Of a stretch of DNA of 64,000 nucleotides, positions 57,001 to 64,000 are shown in pieces. Under the pieces are notes generated by a model. That model was not told the DNA's origin and ran no database searches. It saw only the letters and a program-made list of their open reading frames with translations. The stretch is from assembly GCA_946902875.1 (NCBI GenBank), contig OX336343.1, positions 7,925,754-7,989,753 on the forward strand, read 5' to 3'. The position numbers were made by a program, and so were the translations under genes. How positions within the stretch are numbered: position 1 is the stretch's first letter; the number at the start of each line of letters is the position of its first letter. The stretch comes from Nematopogon swammerdamellus (Eukaryota; Arthropoda; Insecta; Lepidoptera; Adelidae).

Positions 57001-58548
57001 ACACTAACGCCACACTGCCACACACAAAGCTTCTTCAGAAGGTAACAGCGGAGATACCGCTACTGGCGGCCTGCTGTGACCGCATACCCAAATTGTACGT
57101 ATTTGAGAGATCATACACTATCAACCTGGCCGGAGAGGCCTAAGACCAATCAGAGGAGCTACGCATATACACCGATGGCTCCAAGACGAAGACAGGCACA
57201 GGTGCTGCAGCGCACTCCGTGGACCTAAACATCAACAGGTACACTTACCTCGGACAACACAACTCAATATTCCAGGCAGAATGTGTTGGGATCATTGAAG
57301 CAGCTACAATAGTGGCCCAGCGGAACATGGAGGGACACAGCATCAAGATACTGTCGGACAGCGCCTCAGTACTAGCGGCGCTGAACGGCAGTATAATGAG
57401 CTCGGGACTTATCCATCAATGTCACCTCGCGCTGGAGGCCATTGCTACAAGAAACAAGGTAACGCTACAGTGGATAAAGGGCCACAGCGGATCCCGGGGG
57501 AACGATGCTGCTGATGAACTCGCGAAGAGGGGATCCAGCAGCAAACCTGAAGGACCCGAACCTCTAGTACCACTACCACACAACCAACTGAAAAGTTGGA
57601 TACACAAACGTACGTATCAACTACACATAGACAGATGGGCAGCGGGCAGTGACTGCAGACAGGCGAGGGAGGCAAACCTCCGCCTCGCTAAGACGCTGCT
57701 CCGTGTCCATAGATCAAAACTACGCATAGTGATAGGTATGCTTACTGGTCACTGCACACTTAACAGACACCTCTATTAATTGGAGTAACGGACAGTCCAC
57801 TGTGCAGAGCATGCCTGCAGGCGGACGAGACACCCACCCACGTGCTGCTGGAGTGCGAGGAGTTGGCAGACATAAGGGCGAAGGAGCTGGGAGGCCCTAC
57901 TACACTTCGAGAGGCGTGCCAGGACCCAAGGAGAGTGTGCCGCCTCCTGGAAGAACTCGGCTAGTTGGATTGGAGCCGTAGGACGTGCAAAAGGCCTGCA
58001 TGGAAGCGGGCTTAGGCGCGGAAAACGAGTCCACTATCATCATCATCATCCGTGAAGGCCATTGTGTGTTCCGAGTAATGTGTACACAAGGAGAGTTGCG
58101 GGAACGAGGGGGCTACCGTCTTTAGACGGGGCAAACGCCATGCCCTCCGTCGACAACACTAGCTCCGCGGCGCTCACCTGGCGGGCTGGTCGGGAATGGC
58201 GTCGCGGATGGGACAAGTGCGCAGGATGCGCTGGCGCTGAGCGGCGCCGTACTCAGGAAGGCGCGGCGGGAACGGTACAAACGCCATGCCCTCCACCGAC
58301 AACACTCTAGCTCCGCGGCGCTCACCTGGCGGGCTGGTCGGGAATGACATCGCGGATGGGACAAGTGCGCAGGATGCGCTGGCGCTGAGCGGCGCCGTGC
58401 TCGGGAGGGCGCGGCGGGAACGGTACAAACGCCATGCCCTCCGCGGACGATGACCCCACGCTACCCAGCTCCAGCAGCTTGCGCTTCTCCGACGAGACGC
58501 TCAGGCTCAGGTTCAACTCCGGCTTGGGCAGGCTCGGCCGTCCGTGCC
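47859..58548 (-). CDS. Mkk4: MAP kinase kinase 4 (Mkk4/MAP2K4), gene span, 5' end missing
   Basis: Dual-specificity kinase of the stress MAPK cascade; MKK4 phosphorylates JNK (and p38) on a Thr-x-Tyr motif. Seven exons in the window (58326-58548, 55108-55260, 54218-54362, 50053-50222, 49441-49570, 48677-48897, 47859-48042) join with matching phases to 407 codons plus a stop. Human MAP2K4 has 399 residues, so only a short N-terminal exon to the right is missing. Motifs in order: [11 protein letters not shown] (P-loop), [17 protein letters not shown] (ATP lysine), [30 protein letters not shown] (catalytic loop), [27 protein letters not shown] (activation loop with the Ser and Thr normally phosphorylated by MAP3Ks), [13 protein letters not shown], and a C-terminal docking region [12 protein letters not shown]... 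[13 protein letters not shown]. All catalytic residues are intact, so the gene is functional despite heavy transposon loading of its introns. Confidence 0.96.
48677..48897 (-). CDS. Mkk4: Mkk4 exon, APE motif and substrate lobe
   Basis: Acceptor GTCTGTGGTAG before CCGGAGCGC. It encodes [63 protein letters not shown]. The donor is TACTTG before GTGAGT, phase 2. The acceptor lies about 20-30 bp from the start of a SINE. Confidence 0.94.
48915..49255 (+). mobile_element. tRNA-headed SINE filling an Mkk4 intron
   Basis: Head CGTGACCGAGAGGTAAACAC and GTCGTGTGTTCGATCCCTG (tRNA-like with a B-box match), centre GGTTCGGATTCCATGTAAAA then CTG, tail GATGTAACAAACGATGTCAT then GTTCCATAAAAAC. It is antisense to Mkk4 and occupies about 60% of the 543-nt intron 48898-49440. 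A (TTTC)n run follows at 49377-49396. Confidence 0.7.
49441..49570 (-). CDS. Mkk4: Mkk4 exon, catalytic loop to activation loop
   Basis: Acceptor GGGTGCAG before AGATGTGAAG. It completes HRD and continues [42 protein letters not shown]. The donor is ATGGCG before GTCAGT, phase 0. It contains the DFG magnesium motif and both activation-loop phosphosites. Confidence 0.95.
49730..50040 (+). mobile_element. LINE 3' terminus fragment in Mkk4 intron
   Basis: Contains TCGTACGAGGCGACTATAGG, GTGTGTCAGGATCGTGGCAC, GTGGAGATCCGTTGCCTCTG, CCTACCCCACCGGGAAACAG, and a tail ATGCATGTATGTATC. Such a tail is typical of a lepidopteran non-LTR element. The end lies close to the Mkk4 exon at 50053. Confidence 0.65.
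50053..50222 (-). CDS. Mkk4: Mkk4 exon, hinge to catalytic loop
   Basis: Acceptor GATGTTGCAG before GGCGACTGC. It encodes [56 protein letters not shown] and the first two bases of Arg. The donor is CACAG before GTACGT. Confidence 0.95.
50520..50672 (+). repeat. Left arm of a large inverted repeat pair
   Basis: CGTGCCAAGGTGAGAGGTGG... ACCTTTTACGACATGCACGGG... TACTGGCCCCACACGGTAC. 50603-50672 is complementary to 50685-50766, forming a stem of roughly 70-80 bp with a short AT-rich loop. Confidence 0.7.
50680..51014 (+). mobile_element. Composite SINE (same junction as 34008-34330)
   Basis: GTACCGTGTGGGGCCGGTAC, TCGTAAAAGGCGGCTAAGGG, ATATGACTCCCTTCTTATATT, then SINE body ACTAGGTGGTAGGGTTTAAC... 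to the tail TTTCCATAAAAAAAAAAAAA. It has the same joining point as the copy at 34008-34330. Confidence 0.8.
51430..52140. other. Interior of the hAT-like element, left part
   Basis: Unassigned sequence with no transposase motif. GGTGCTACCTACTTCCTAGC and GAGAAGAATTGG-like words are not recognised. Confidence 0.35.
52153..52215. repeat. 28-bp inverted repeat built from the SINE body
   Basis: CTAGGTGCTATGTCAGTGCT-TCCCTTCG, a 7-nt loop, then CGAAGGGAAGCACTGACATG-GCACCTAG. It is a SINE segment facing its own inverted copy, with one mismatch. Confidence 0.9.
52297..52616 (+). mobile_element. 5'-truncated LINE insertion with poly(A) and 11-bp target duplication
   Basis: The target AAGTGCGAGTC is present on both sides (52286-52296 and 52617-52627). 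The insert ends in a run of about 13 A. The only coding text is the ORF2 C terminus: [49 protein letters not shown], stop. This is the pattern of target-primed reverse transcription with severe 5' truncation. Confidence 0.85.
52919..53113. repeat. ~82-bp inverted repeat (hairpin MITE-like)
   Basis: Arms AAAAAACCCCCCGACCCTTAA... CTTACTTAAAGGAGTCGGG... GACCGCTAAGTAAAT (52919-53002) and the complement (53031-53113), with a GC-rich loop. It lies within a segment bounded by direct repeats TTATTATTTGTTGTTATATCG (about 52820 and 53114). Confidence 0.8.
53316..54033. other. Interior of the hAT-like element, right part
   Basis: Very AT-rich with poly-A and poly-T runs. No transposase motif is seen. 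Confidence 0.4.
54034..54071. repeat. Uninterrupted poly(C) run of 38
   Basis: Pure cytosine homopolymer inside the hAT-like element, between CGATACAG and TTATATAACG. Its length is probably unstable and may be affected by sequencing error. Confidence 0.95.
54218..54362 (-). CDS. Mkk4: Mkk4 exon, ATP-lysine and helix C
   Basis: Acceptor GACATTAG before GACTTCGCGG. AT from the previous exon plus G gives Met, then [48 protein letters not shown]. The donor is AAGGAG before GTACTT, phase 0. The Lys of AVKRI is the ATP-anchoring residue. Confidence 0.95.
54640..54860 (+). mobile_element. tRNA-headed SINE in Mkk4 intron
   Basis: Head GGGTTGCCGAGTGGTGTGGG, CGTCGGCTTCTCTTGCGAGA, GGTCCGAGGTTCGAATCC (good A and B boxes). 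Centre GGTTCGGATTTAATGTAAAA then ATGTAGGTCC. It is tRNA-like but lacks an acceptor stem, so not a tRNA gene. Confidence 0.65.
54861..55107. other. Mkk4 intron remainder
   Basis: No further feature recognised before the exon at 55108. Confidence 0.4.
55108..55260 (-). CDS. Mkk4: Mkk4 exon, P-loop
   Basis: Acceptor ATATTGTAG before GGAGAGGTTC. It encodes [50 protein letters not shown] and two bases of Met. The donor is GCAT before GTACGAG. It carries the glycine-rich loop GRGAFG. Confidence 0.95.
55360..55612 (-). mobile_element. Jockey-like LINE, 3' coding end fragment
   Basis: The minus strand contains [33 protein letters not shown]-type text matching the ends at 18700-19110 and 39990-40190. 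It is truncated. Confidence 0.75.
55720..55965 (+). mobile_element. tRNA-headed SINE, old diverged copy
   Basis: ATTGATACCACCGAACTGAATG, CAAAGTGGCTAT, GTAGCCGGAATG, GACACCTCGTTCACCAAGGTG, GATGTAGTAAAACATATTGGG. The order is conserved but with many substitutions. Confidence 0.65.
56000..58052 (+). mobile_element. Non-LTR retrotransposon with reverse transcriptase and RNase H, decayed
   Basis: Antisense to Mkk4, in its intron. RT motifs: [11 protein letters not shown] (56035 on), [17 protein letters not shown] (CAG changed to TAG at 56297), [11 protein letters not shown] (catalytic YADD intact, 56377-56410), [34 protein letters not shown]. After a stop at 57141, an RNase H domain: [56 protein letters not shown] zinc knuckle [18 protein letters not shown] (57808 on) comes after a frameshift. 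Additional stop at 56416 and frameshift near 56430. The A-rich run at 56149-56164 interrupts the RT. The tail is ATCATCATCATCATC. The RT+RNase H layout fits the LOA/I-type clades. Confidence 0.88.
58139..58447 (-). repeat. ~148-bp tandem duplication across an Mkk4 exon-intron junction
   Basis: Two full copies and a partial third. CTCACCTGGCGGGCTGGTCG occurs at 58173 and 58321; CATGCCCTCC at 58139, 58285 and 58436. The two coding segments differ at about 5 of 115 positions. The left copy (58178-58306) keeps an open frame, a donor (CCGCCAG before GTGAGC) and a possible acceptor (GAGCTAG). Confidence 0.92.
58326..58548 (-). CDS. Mkk4: Mkk4 exon, N-terminal regulatory segment
   Basis: Acceptor TTGTGTAG before GGCACGGACGG. 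It encodes [73 protein letters not shown] and two bases of Arg. The donor is CCGCCAG before GTGAGC, phase 2, joining the exon at 55260. It corresponds to the poorly conserved N terminus before the kinase domain. The first two bases complete a codon from an upstream exon not found in the window. Confidence 0.85.
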
Positions 58549-58590
58549 CTACACAATCAATGTTATTTCATAATATTTCATTTTTATATG

Positions 58591-58768
58591 TTAGTACAGT
58601 ACCCGGCAGTAAAAAATGTACATCGAGCTTTAGAAAGAGACAATCCGCTTGTAGAGCGTTGTCCCTGTCGCACAGAGACGTGCGAGTTTGTGCGACAGGG
58701 ATGACTACAACCGGATTGTCTCTTTCTAAAGCTTGATGTATATTATTTACTGCCGGGTACTGTACTAA
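58591..58768. mobile_element. Foldback MITE, near-perfect long hairpin
   Basis: Arms TTAGTACAGTACCCGGCAGT... ATCGAGCTTTAGAAAGAGAC, AATCCG and their complement at the right end (CGGATTGTCTCTTTCTAAAG... TACTGCCGGGTACTGTACTAA), paired over about 60 bp. The interior also pairs around CCCTGTCGCACA... TGTGCGACAGGG. Related copy at 46837-47013. Confidence 0.92.
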
Positions 58769-60288
58769 GCGTGTGTCTGCATTATATATTTTCTTCATTA
58801 GATAGATGCAAAGCCAAAAATTAAGAGAAAAAATACGTCCTGACCAGGATTAATCTCATAATAAAATTAGATGAGAATAATTTTTCGACGAATTAAACTA
58901 TTGTTAATCACGATTTTTCCCACTAACGAACTTTGACAATTGGATACACTTTGTATCTTTAGATTTTTAATATGACTTATGTATTACATTTCTTTGTAAT
59001 AAACTTATACTAATTTTTGATTTGACTTGATGAAGTATCAAAATTGACGATGACACTATACACCAGATATAGGTAAAGTAAATAGGCAGAGTGGTCAGAT
59101 TTTTGAGTATTCATGTTAATGCTGTAATATTAATATTCTTGTGACTGGTAATATGGGTTAGTTATTTGAAAGTTACTATTATATAATACTTATAAAGTAG
59201 ATACTAACAAAACATTGTGACTTGCGAAGTTTGTTTGTCAGTTCTTCTTCGCATTGAATTTAGACTGGTGGAATTTTCGACATGTCCAAGCGTAGGTTAC
59301 CTATGGATGAAATTATACAATAAACAATCCGACTGGAACTTTAGCGCGACCTGGTCAGACGCGAGCTCCACAACTCCAGCAGAATTCTAGGTTCAAATCC
59401 TGGTCAGGACATTTTTTTTTTCATTTTCGGGATGGCATCTATCTAATGAACAAATGTTATTTCATAGCCACACTGCAAGTGTCAACTACCGACATCCCAG
59501 GTTACATGTTGTAGATGCCCTTGGTGCAGGACCTAAGAACATATGTATTTTGGTCACTGAGGAAGATATGATTGATGAACGAGAATAGTGAACAGTTTGG
59601 TGACAGAACAATTCAAAGGCCACATTCAATGAAGCGTTTCATAGTGGACCTCGATTGAAATCTGGCATGAGGAGGGCCTGCGAGTTTACCGATCATTTTC
59701 TATTCCGTCAGAGTCACATAATTAGAAAATAGCAACTTGCCTTGACTGGAATTTTCTCCATTTCTCGACATGGTGCACAAGCTTCGTTCAGTGAGGATGG
59801 GATCAACGGCGGCCGCGCGAAGACGCTGTTGCCATCGGTGGTACCGCGGAAACCCACTCTACTGACTCATCCCGCTATCAGATTTGGTTTAGGATTTCAA
59901 TCCCATATTATTGTCGGTCGAATTTGAGAAAACACCACCACACCAAACCAGCAGCAATCAAAATGTCAAGAAGAAGACAGACAGACGGACAAAACATACA
60001 TACGATATTTCCATAGAAAAGGAAGAGCAAAATTGTTTGATACGCAATATTTTTTCAGGATACATCTCATTTAATAGGCATAAATTGAATAAGTGTGAAA
60101 GAGAGAAGCTATAAGCATAGAAAAGAGCTTATGATATCAAGAGCGGCAATAAACACATCGTTTTCACGCGGTCCGCCACCTGACAGCTCTGGCGGCTCCT
60201 GCGGATTGCGGACTGCGGAAACTCCTTTCGGAAACACTCGGCTCGAAGGAAAGTGTGGTATGAGTGATGTTTTGGTGGTTTAAAAAAA
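58769..60288. other. Unassigned sequence upstream of Mkk4 exons
   Basis: A tRNA-like segment with GGTTCAAATCCTGGTC (59391-59406) suggests an old SINE around 59340-59420. No first exon of Mkk4 could be recognised here, although it must lie upstream. 60165-60286 is the end of the tandem unit described at 60165-63197. Confidence 0.35.
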
Positions 60289-61353
60289 AATCATCATCAT
60301 CATCATCAGCCTGTATCGGTCCACTGCTGGACATAGGCCTCTCCCAAGGCACGCCACCACACGCGGTCTTCCGCTCTTCTCATCCATACACTCCCGGCTA
60401 CCTTTTTTAGGTCATCTGTCCACCTAGCCGGGGGGCGTCCCACGCTACGTTTGCTTGTACGTGGCCTCCATTCGAGCACCCGTCTACCCCATCGGTTGTC
60501 GGGTCTACGACAGATGTGCCCAGCCCACTGCCACTTCAGCTTGCTTATTTTCTTAGCAATGTCGACTACCTTAGTTCTTTGACGTATCACGTCGTTACGG
60601 ATTTTATCGGTCAAAGAAATGCCGAGCATTGCTCTTTCCATAACTCGCTGAGCGACTTTAAATTTGTGGACCAGGCCCATCGTCAGGGTCCACGTTTCCG
60701 CTCCGTACGTCATTACCGGCAGAACGCACTGATTGAAGACCTTCGTCTTCAATGACTGTGGGATGGAGGATGAAAAGATGTGGCGGAGTTTCCCAAATGC
60801 CGCCCAGCCTAGCTGAATCCTTCTGTTGGCCTCCTTGTCAAAGTTGTGCTTCCCCAGTTGGATGGTTTGTCCAAGATAGACATAGTTCTGCACAACTTCG
60901 AGGGTCGCCTCTCCAACTGTTACGTGCCCCGGGACGACGTGTTCGTTGAACATGACTTTCGTCTTGTCCAAATTCATCCCGAGGCCGACTCGGCGGGAGG
61001 CGACATTGAGGCCGTTCAGCATGTGATTCAGCTCCTCCAGCGATTCGCCTATCACGACTATGTCTTCCGCGAAACGTAGGTGTGAAATGTACTCGCCGTT
61101 AATATTAATGCCGTGCTTTTCCCAATCCAGCAGCTTGAATATATCTTCCAATGCATTCGTAAACAGTTCGGAGATATAACGTCTCCCTGCCTGACTCCAC
61201 GATGCAATTGGATAGGTTTCGTCTGCTGGTCCTGCATTTGTACGGTCATTGTCGCGGCACTATAGAGACATTTCAGCACCTCAATGTGTCGCCAATCGGT
61301 TTGGCATCGCTGTAAGGATGGTTTCGATAGAGTCAAAGGCTTTCTCGTAGTCC
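60289..61353 (-). mobile_element. RTE-clade LINE, 5'-truncated, decayed
   Basis: Minus strand from 61350: LDYEKAFDSIETI, IEVLKCLYSAATMTVQMQDQ, TKPIQLHRGVRQGDVISPN, a frameshift near 61155, then about 281 codons with EDIFKLLDWEKHGININGEY, ISHLRFAEDIVVIGESLEEL (the FADD catalytic site reads FAED), NLDKTKVMFN, YVYLGQTIQLG, RIQLGWAAFGKLRHIFSS, VLPVMTYGAETWTLT, ERAMLGISLTDKIR, AGHICRRPDNRWGRRVLEWR, VGRPPARWTDDLKK. The stop lies just before the (TGA)n tail. Its target is known from two empty sites in the flanking array. Confidence 0.92.
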
Positions 61354-61409
61354 AAAAAAATTACCAGGGTTAATATATAGAAGATGCGTCGCTACGCGAC
61401 TCTATATTA

Positions 61410-61553
61410 TAATGCGCGGGACGGATCTCGGCGTGTCGTCGCCGCAGCGGGCGACCCGCCACGCGCATACACTATACAAGTACGGTGCGGGTGCGAGGGA
61501 GAACACTGACGAGGCGCTGCGGAGGCGACACGCCGAGATCCGCCCCGCGCATA
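61410..61553. mobile_element. Foldback MITE, copy 2 (TA target)
   Basis: TAATGCGCGGGACGGATCTC, GGCGTGTCGTCGCCGCAGC at the left and the complement at the right (GGCGACACGCCGAGATCCG, CCCCGCGCATA). The interior CATACACTATACAAGTACGG, TGCGGGTGCGAGGGAGAACA is shared with the copy at 32998-33142. Confidence 0.88.
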
Positions 61554-62197
61554 TAACCCTAACCTAATGTTGAGGCGGCGCATGTCGTTTTTGTTACGTT
61601 TGTATTTCCATAAATAAAGCTTTCTTAGGTGGTAACATATATTGATTTATTTAATAAATAACAAAAAAGTAATACTAATAACTAAAGAAATAAACCTACC
61701 TAACAAACATTAAAATAACTATCAAAAGGGGCATTTTCAAATGTTCCTAGAACACTTGCTGCATTACCCCGCTGGATGGCAAGGCTTACCCTTTGAATAT
61801 ATTTACATATATTTAACATTGCATAAAAAAAAAACAAAAAAATTTTGAGGGACACGAACCCATGGTCGATATCGAAAAAATAAACCAACCCTACACTCTT
61901 ACCACTGAGCCACCAAATCACATAAACGACCAAACGAATATCGGCTTCAATTGGTTCGCTTTCGAGCCGAGTCAACCCGAGTGTTTCCGAAAGGAATAGG
62001 ATGGCATGTTCCAGGCACCGCAGGATCTAAAAAGGCTTTCAGGTGCCGTACCGGGAAGCTATTTCCAAAGTGCACTAGGCGAGTTGCTCTGATTGGCCGT
62101 TCTCAGTTTTGCGGGAAAATTTAAATTTCGGAAGTATTTTAATTTTTTTTAGGTGGTTATAAAAAAATAACCTTAAACTAATTTTAACACCCTAACA
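61554..62197. other. Swollen tandem unit interior
   Basis: Contains a tRNA-like SINE on the minus strand (next entry) and AT-rich sequence. 62150-62197 (TAGGTGGTTATAAAAAAATAACC... CACCCTAACA) is repeated at 62620-62670. Confidence 0.45.
61850..61930 (-). mobile_element. tRNA-derived SINE head
   Basis: The complement reads GTGATTTGGTGGCTCAGTGG, TAAGAGTGTAGGGTTGG and later ATGGGTTCGTGTCCCTC, giving A-box and B-box matches but no cloverleaf-quality stems. Confidence 0.55.
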
Positions 62198-62549
62198 CAG
62201 GCATGGGCAACCTTTTTGGTCCAGGGGCCACATCATTGTTTTGCTGTCGAGCCTTACTACTAAAGATCTACTTATAAAATTAAATAAATAAAATTTCCTG
62301 TCAGAAATTACGCACAACGAGCAAGCCAAGCGTCGTCGTCGTCGTAAGCTGGGTGACTTGCAACTGAACAGAGTGAAGCGACTACTGCGCTCGCCGCAAA
62401 AGTGCAGCAGCCCGGCGCGGCGCGATTTTTGAATGAATATTTCGGCTAGTCGGGCCGAACCCAAATAATTTACAGGAAAGGATCGCGGGCCGGACAAAAA
62501 AACCTCGCGGGCCGGATGTGGCCCGCGGGCCGTAGGTTGCCCATGCCTG
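62198..62549. mobile_element. hAT MITE, complete, with 8-bp target duplication
   Basis: Ends CAGGCATGGGCAACCT and AGGTTGCCCATGCCTG are perfect 16-bp inverted repeats. They continue as GGGGCCACATC near the left end and GATGTGGCCC near the right, with GCGGGCCG-type text. CCCTAACA flanks both sides (62190-62197, 62550-62557). These ends are typical of the widespread hAT family whose termini read GGCCACAT and GGCCCGCGGGCCGTAGGTTG. No transposase. Confidence 0.93.
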
Positions 62550-62766
62550 CCCTAACATAACAAAAAAAAGGAAGAAATATAAATTTCGGAAGTAATTATT
62601 TTCGAAAATAAAGTTTTTTTAGGTGATTATAAAAAAATAACCTTAACCTAATTTTAACACCCTAACATTGGTTGACAAAAAAAAAACCAATCAGCATAAT
62701 TCGCCTAGTGGACTTTGGATATATGCTACCGGGAAATACGCATGTCACGTGACATCTTCTCTCCCT

Positions 62767-62859
62767 CACAGCTGCGTCAAAGCTCTCCATTGAAGGACTC
62801 GTGTGGTTGTGCGTCTAGCCACGAGTCCTTAATCGCAGGAGAGTTTTGCTGCAGCTGTG
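62767..62859. repeat. Long imperfect hairpin in the tandem unit
   Basis: CACAGCTGCGTCAAAGCTCTCC and AAGGACTCGTG pair with CACGAGTCCTT and GGAGAGTTTTGCTGCAGCTGTG across a 16-nt loop. Confidence 0.85.
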
Positions 62860-62945
62860 ACGGACGGCACTATCCGAGTTTTCTTCCCCAAACAGAGATT
62901 CTATCAGAGTAAATGAATGTTTTGGTGGTTTAAAAAAAAACAACC

Positions 62946-63001
62946 AGGGTTAAACTACAGAAGATGCGTCGCTACGCGACGCATCTTCTATAATTTAACC
63001 C
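62946..63001. repeat. Hairpin at the start of the tandem unit
   Basis: AGAAGATGCGTCGC, TAC, GCGACGCATCTTCT is a perfect 14-bp stem with 3-nt loop, flanked by AGGGTTAAA and TTTAACCCT. The half at 61380-61400 is the disrupted equivalent. Confidence 0.92.
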
Positions 63002-63197
63002 TAACCTAATGTTAAGGCGGCGCATGTCGTTTTAGTGAAAACTCCCATAGTGCAGTTTGTGTGCTGCCTGCCACAGCAGCTGCGTCAAGCTCTCCTGCGA
63101 TGAAGGAATCGCGCCGTCTCGCTGACCGGCGCGACACCTGAAAGACATTTTGTGACTCCTTTCGTGAATGTTTTGGTGGTTTAAAAAAAATTACCAG

Positions 63198-64000
63198 GGT
63201 TACCATACCACGTTAACAGTCCCCATACAAAGCGAAAAAAAACTATCCCGTAAGTCCCATACAAGTACTAATGGTTTATGAATATATGTCTGAAAACAAT
63301 TAAAAAAAAAATATTACCTGAAACAAAAGGGACATTACCCAGTTTTCAGCGTGTACCGCAGGCATAGAATAATAGTGAGGCGAAATATTTAGTTGGGTCA
63401 GGTTCAGGTACCATTGTCATCTACTACCAGAAATCCCCATTTTCTCAGAGATATTCCAAGAAAACAAGACAATAAAATTGTAAGAAGACGCTGCAATGGG
63501 TGAAAAAAATGAAGACTGAAGGTATGAATGCGGCAAGTGCAAGACTGAAAACAAAATAAAGTATCTTCAGAGTGTTCAGTGTTAGTCGTGGGGAATATAT
63601 TATACAGCAGGCAACATATTATATTATAAATTTACAGCATTTATACCGTTAGAAATATTCCACCACATCTGCTGTTTGCTGTAATGCTGTTTTGCTATTT
63701 ATCTCGTACGTACCGCCATCTAGTTGACATAATAAAAATTATTTGTTGTAGCCTGTAGGTATTTGAAGCTCTCGCTCGATAGAGGGCAGTGTTTATAGTA
63801 TTTTGTAACTTAACCCTTAATACAATGACATAAGGTTACATTTTAAATAATTAAAGAAAACAGCAGACTCGCACGTTGGAAATATATCATAGACTAGACT
63901 GCTGTTTGTTAGAAACAGCAACCATAAACAGCAGACTGGCACGTTAGAAATATATTATAATTCTGCCTGCTGTATTCCCGTGATATAATATTTATCTCTT
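63198..64000. other. Right-edge sequence, short CAGCAG-type repeats
   Basis: AACAGCAGACT[C/G]GCACGTT[G/A]GAAATATAT occurs twice (about 63860 and 63925), and ACAGCAGGC and GCTGTTTGCTG words recur from 63600. The function is unknown. No exon was recognised. Confidence 0.45.

Larger units (their letters stand above)
60165..63197 (+). repeat. Remnant tandem array, interrupted units
   Basis: Units end in GATGTTTTGGTGGTTTAAAAAAA and begin ACCAGGGTTAA. The joint occurs at 60262 (split by an RTE), 62921-62943 and 63169-63198. One clean unit is 62943-63197 (about 255 bp): hairpin, AACCCTAACCTAATGTTAAGG, CGGCGCATGTCGTTTT, CAGCTGCGTCAAGCTCTCC, then the end. The preceding unit (61361-62942) is swollen by inserted elements. 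Confidence 0.7.

Noticed and set aside
58178..58306. Second functional Mkk4 exon spliced in series after 58326
   Set aside because: The gap to the preceding donor is only 19 nt, below any workable intron size, and unspliced read-through meets an in-frame TGA. Reported as a duplication instead.
62993..63014. TTAGG-type insect telomeric repeat (complement of AACCCTAACCTAA)
   Set aside because: Only about two imperfect repeats, and they form part of the hairpin-bearing tandem unit also seen at 61553-61570.
63308..63366. Candidate first exon of Mkk4 on the minus strand (ATG... CAG before GTAATA)
   Set aside because: It would end in phase 0, but the exon at 58548 needs one base from upstream, so the frame would break. 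No other support.

Overview
The window is animal nuclear DNA, almost certainly from a moth or butterfly (Lepidoptera). Genes are split by GT-AG introns. The space between them is packed with repeats typical of lepidopteran genomes: tRNA-headed SINEs, RTE and jockey-like LINE fragments, Helitron 3' ends containing GCGAGCGAAGCCGCGGGCAAAAGCTAG, a mariner element, and hAT-like and foldback MITEs. No prokaryotic operon, CRISPR array or rRNA is present.

Four conserved genes can be supported. (1) A minus-strand gene for a Cys-loop ligand-gated ion channel subunit, resembling the Drosophila pHCl-2/CG11340, CG6927 and CG7589 group. It has a TATA/initiator promoter near 31.7 kb, a signal-peptide exon at 31529-31605 and a second exon at 1074-1269. 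The intron between them is about 30 kb, and the rest of the gene lies off the left edge. (2) A minus-strand TBL3/Utp13 gene (34399-36951) for a WD40 protein of the small-subunit processome, with a 23-nt first coding exon. (3) A plus-strand TMEM186 gene (42276-43402), two exons, encoding a mitochondrial membrane protein linked to complex I assembly. (4) A minus-strand MAP kinase kinase 4 gene (Mkk4/MAP2K4, 47859-58548). Seven exons give 407 in-frame codons up to the stop; only a short N-terminal exon is missing.

Layout: 1-31.5 kb is the giant channel intron. It holds three tandem-repeat fields (1-939, 6.2-9.3 kb and 25.7-27.2 kb), SINEs, LINE tails and one dead mariner (19881-21166). 31.5-34.4 kb holds the channel promoter and SINE/RTE debris. 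34.4-37 kb is TBL3. 37-42 kb is a mosaic of jockey and RTE reverse-transcriptase fragments. TMEM186 and Mkk4 then converge on a repeat-poor, AT-rich stretch at 43.4-47.8 kb. The Mkk4 introns hold a 2.9-kb hAT-like element with other insertions nested inside it, an RNase H-bearing LINE and several SINEs. 58.6-64 kb holds MITEs, a 5'-truncated RTE and the remains of a tandem array.

The genes are functionally unrelated (ion channel, ribosome biogenesis, mitochondrial assembly, JNK/p38 signalling), so no joint pathway is implied. The most notable observations are structural: the giant intron joining two phase-compatible exons, a recent tandem duplication of an Mkk4 exon-intron junction, a SINE next to an Mkk4 splice acceptor, empty sites that give the order of insertions, and a minisatellite whose two halves run in opposite directions between inverted Helitron termini. 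I found no convincing new gene system.
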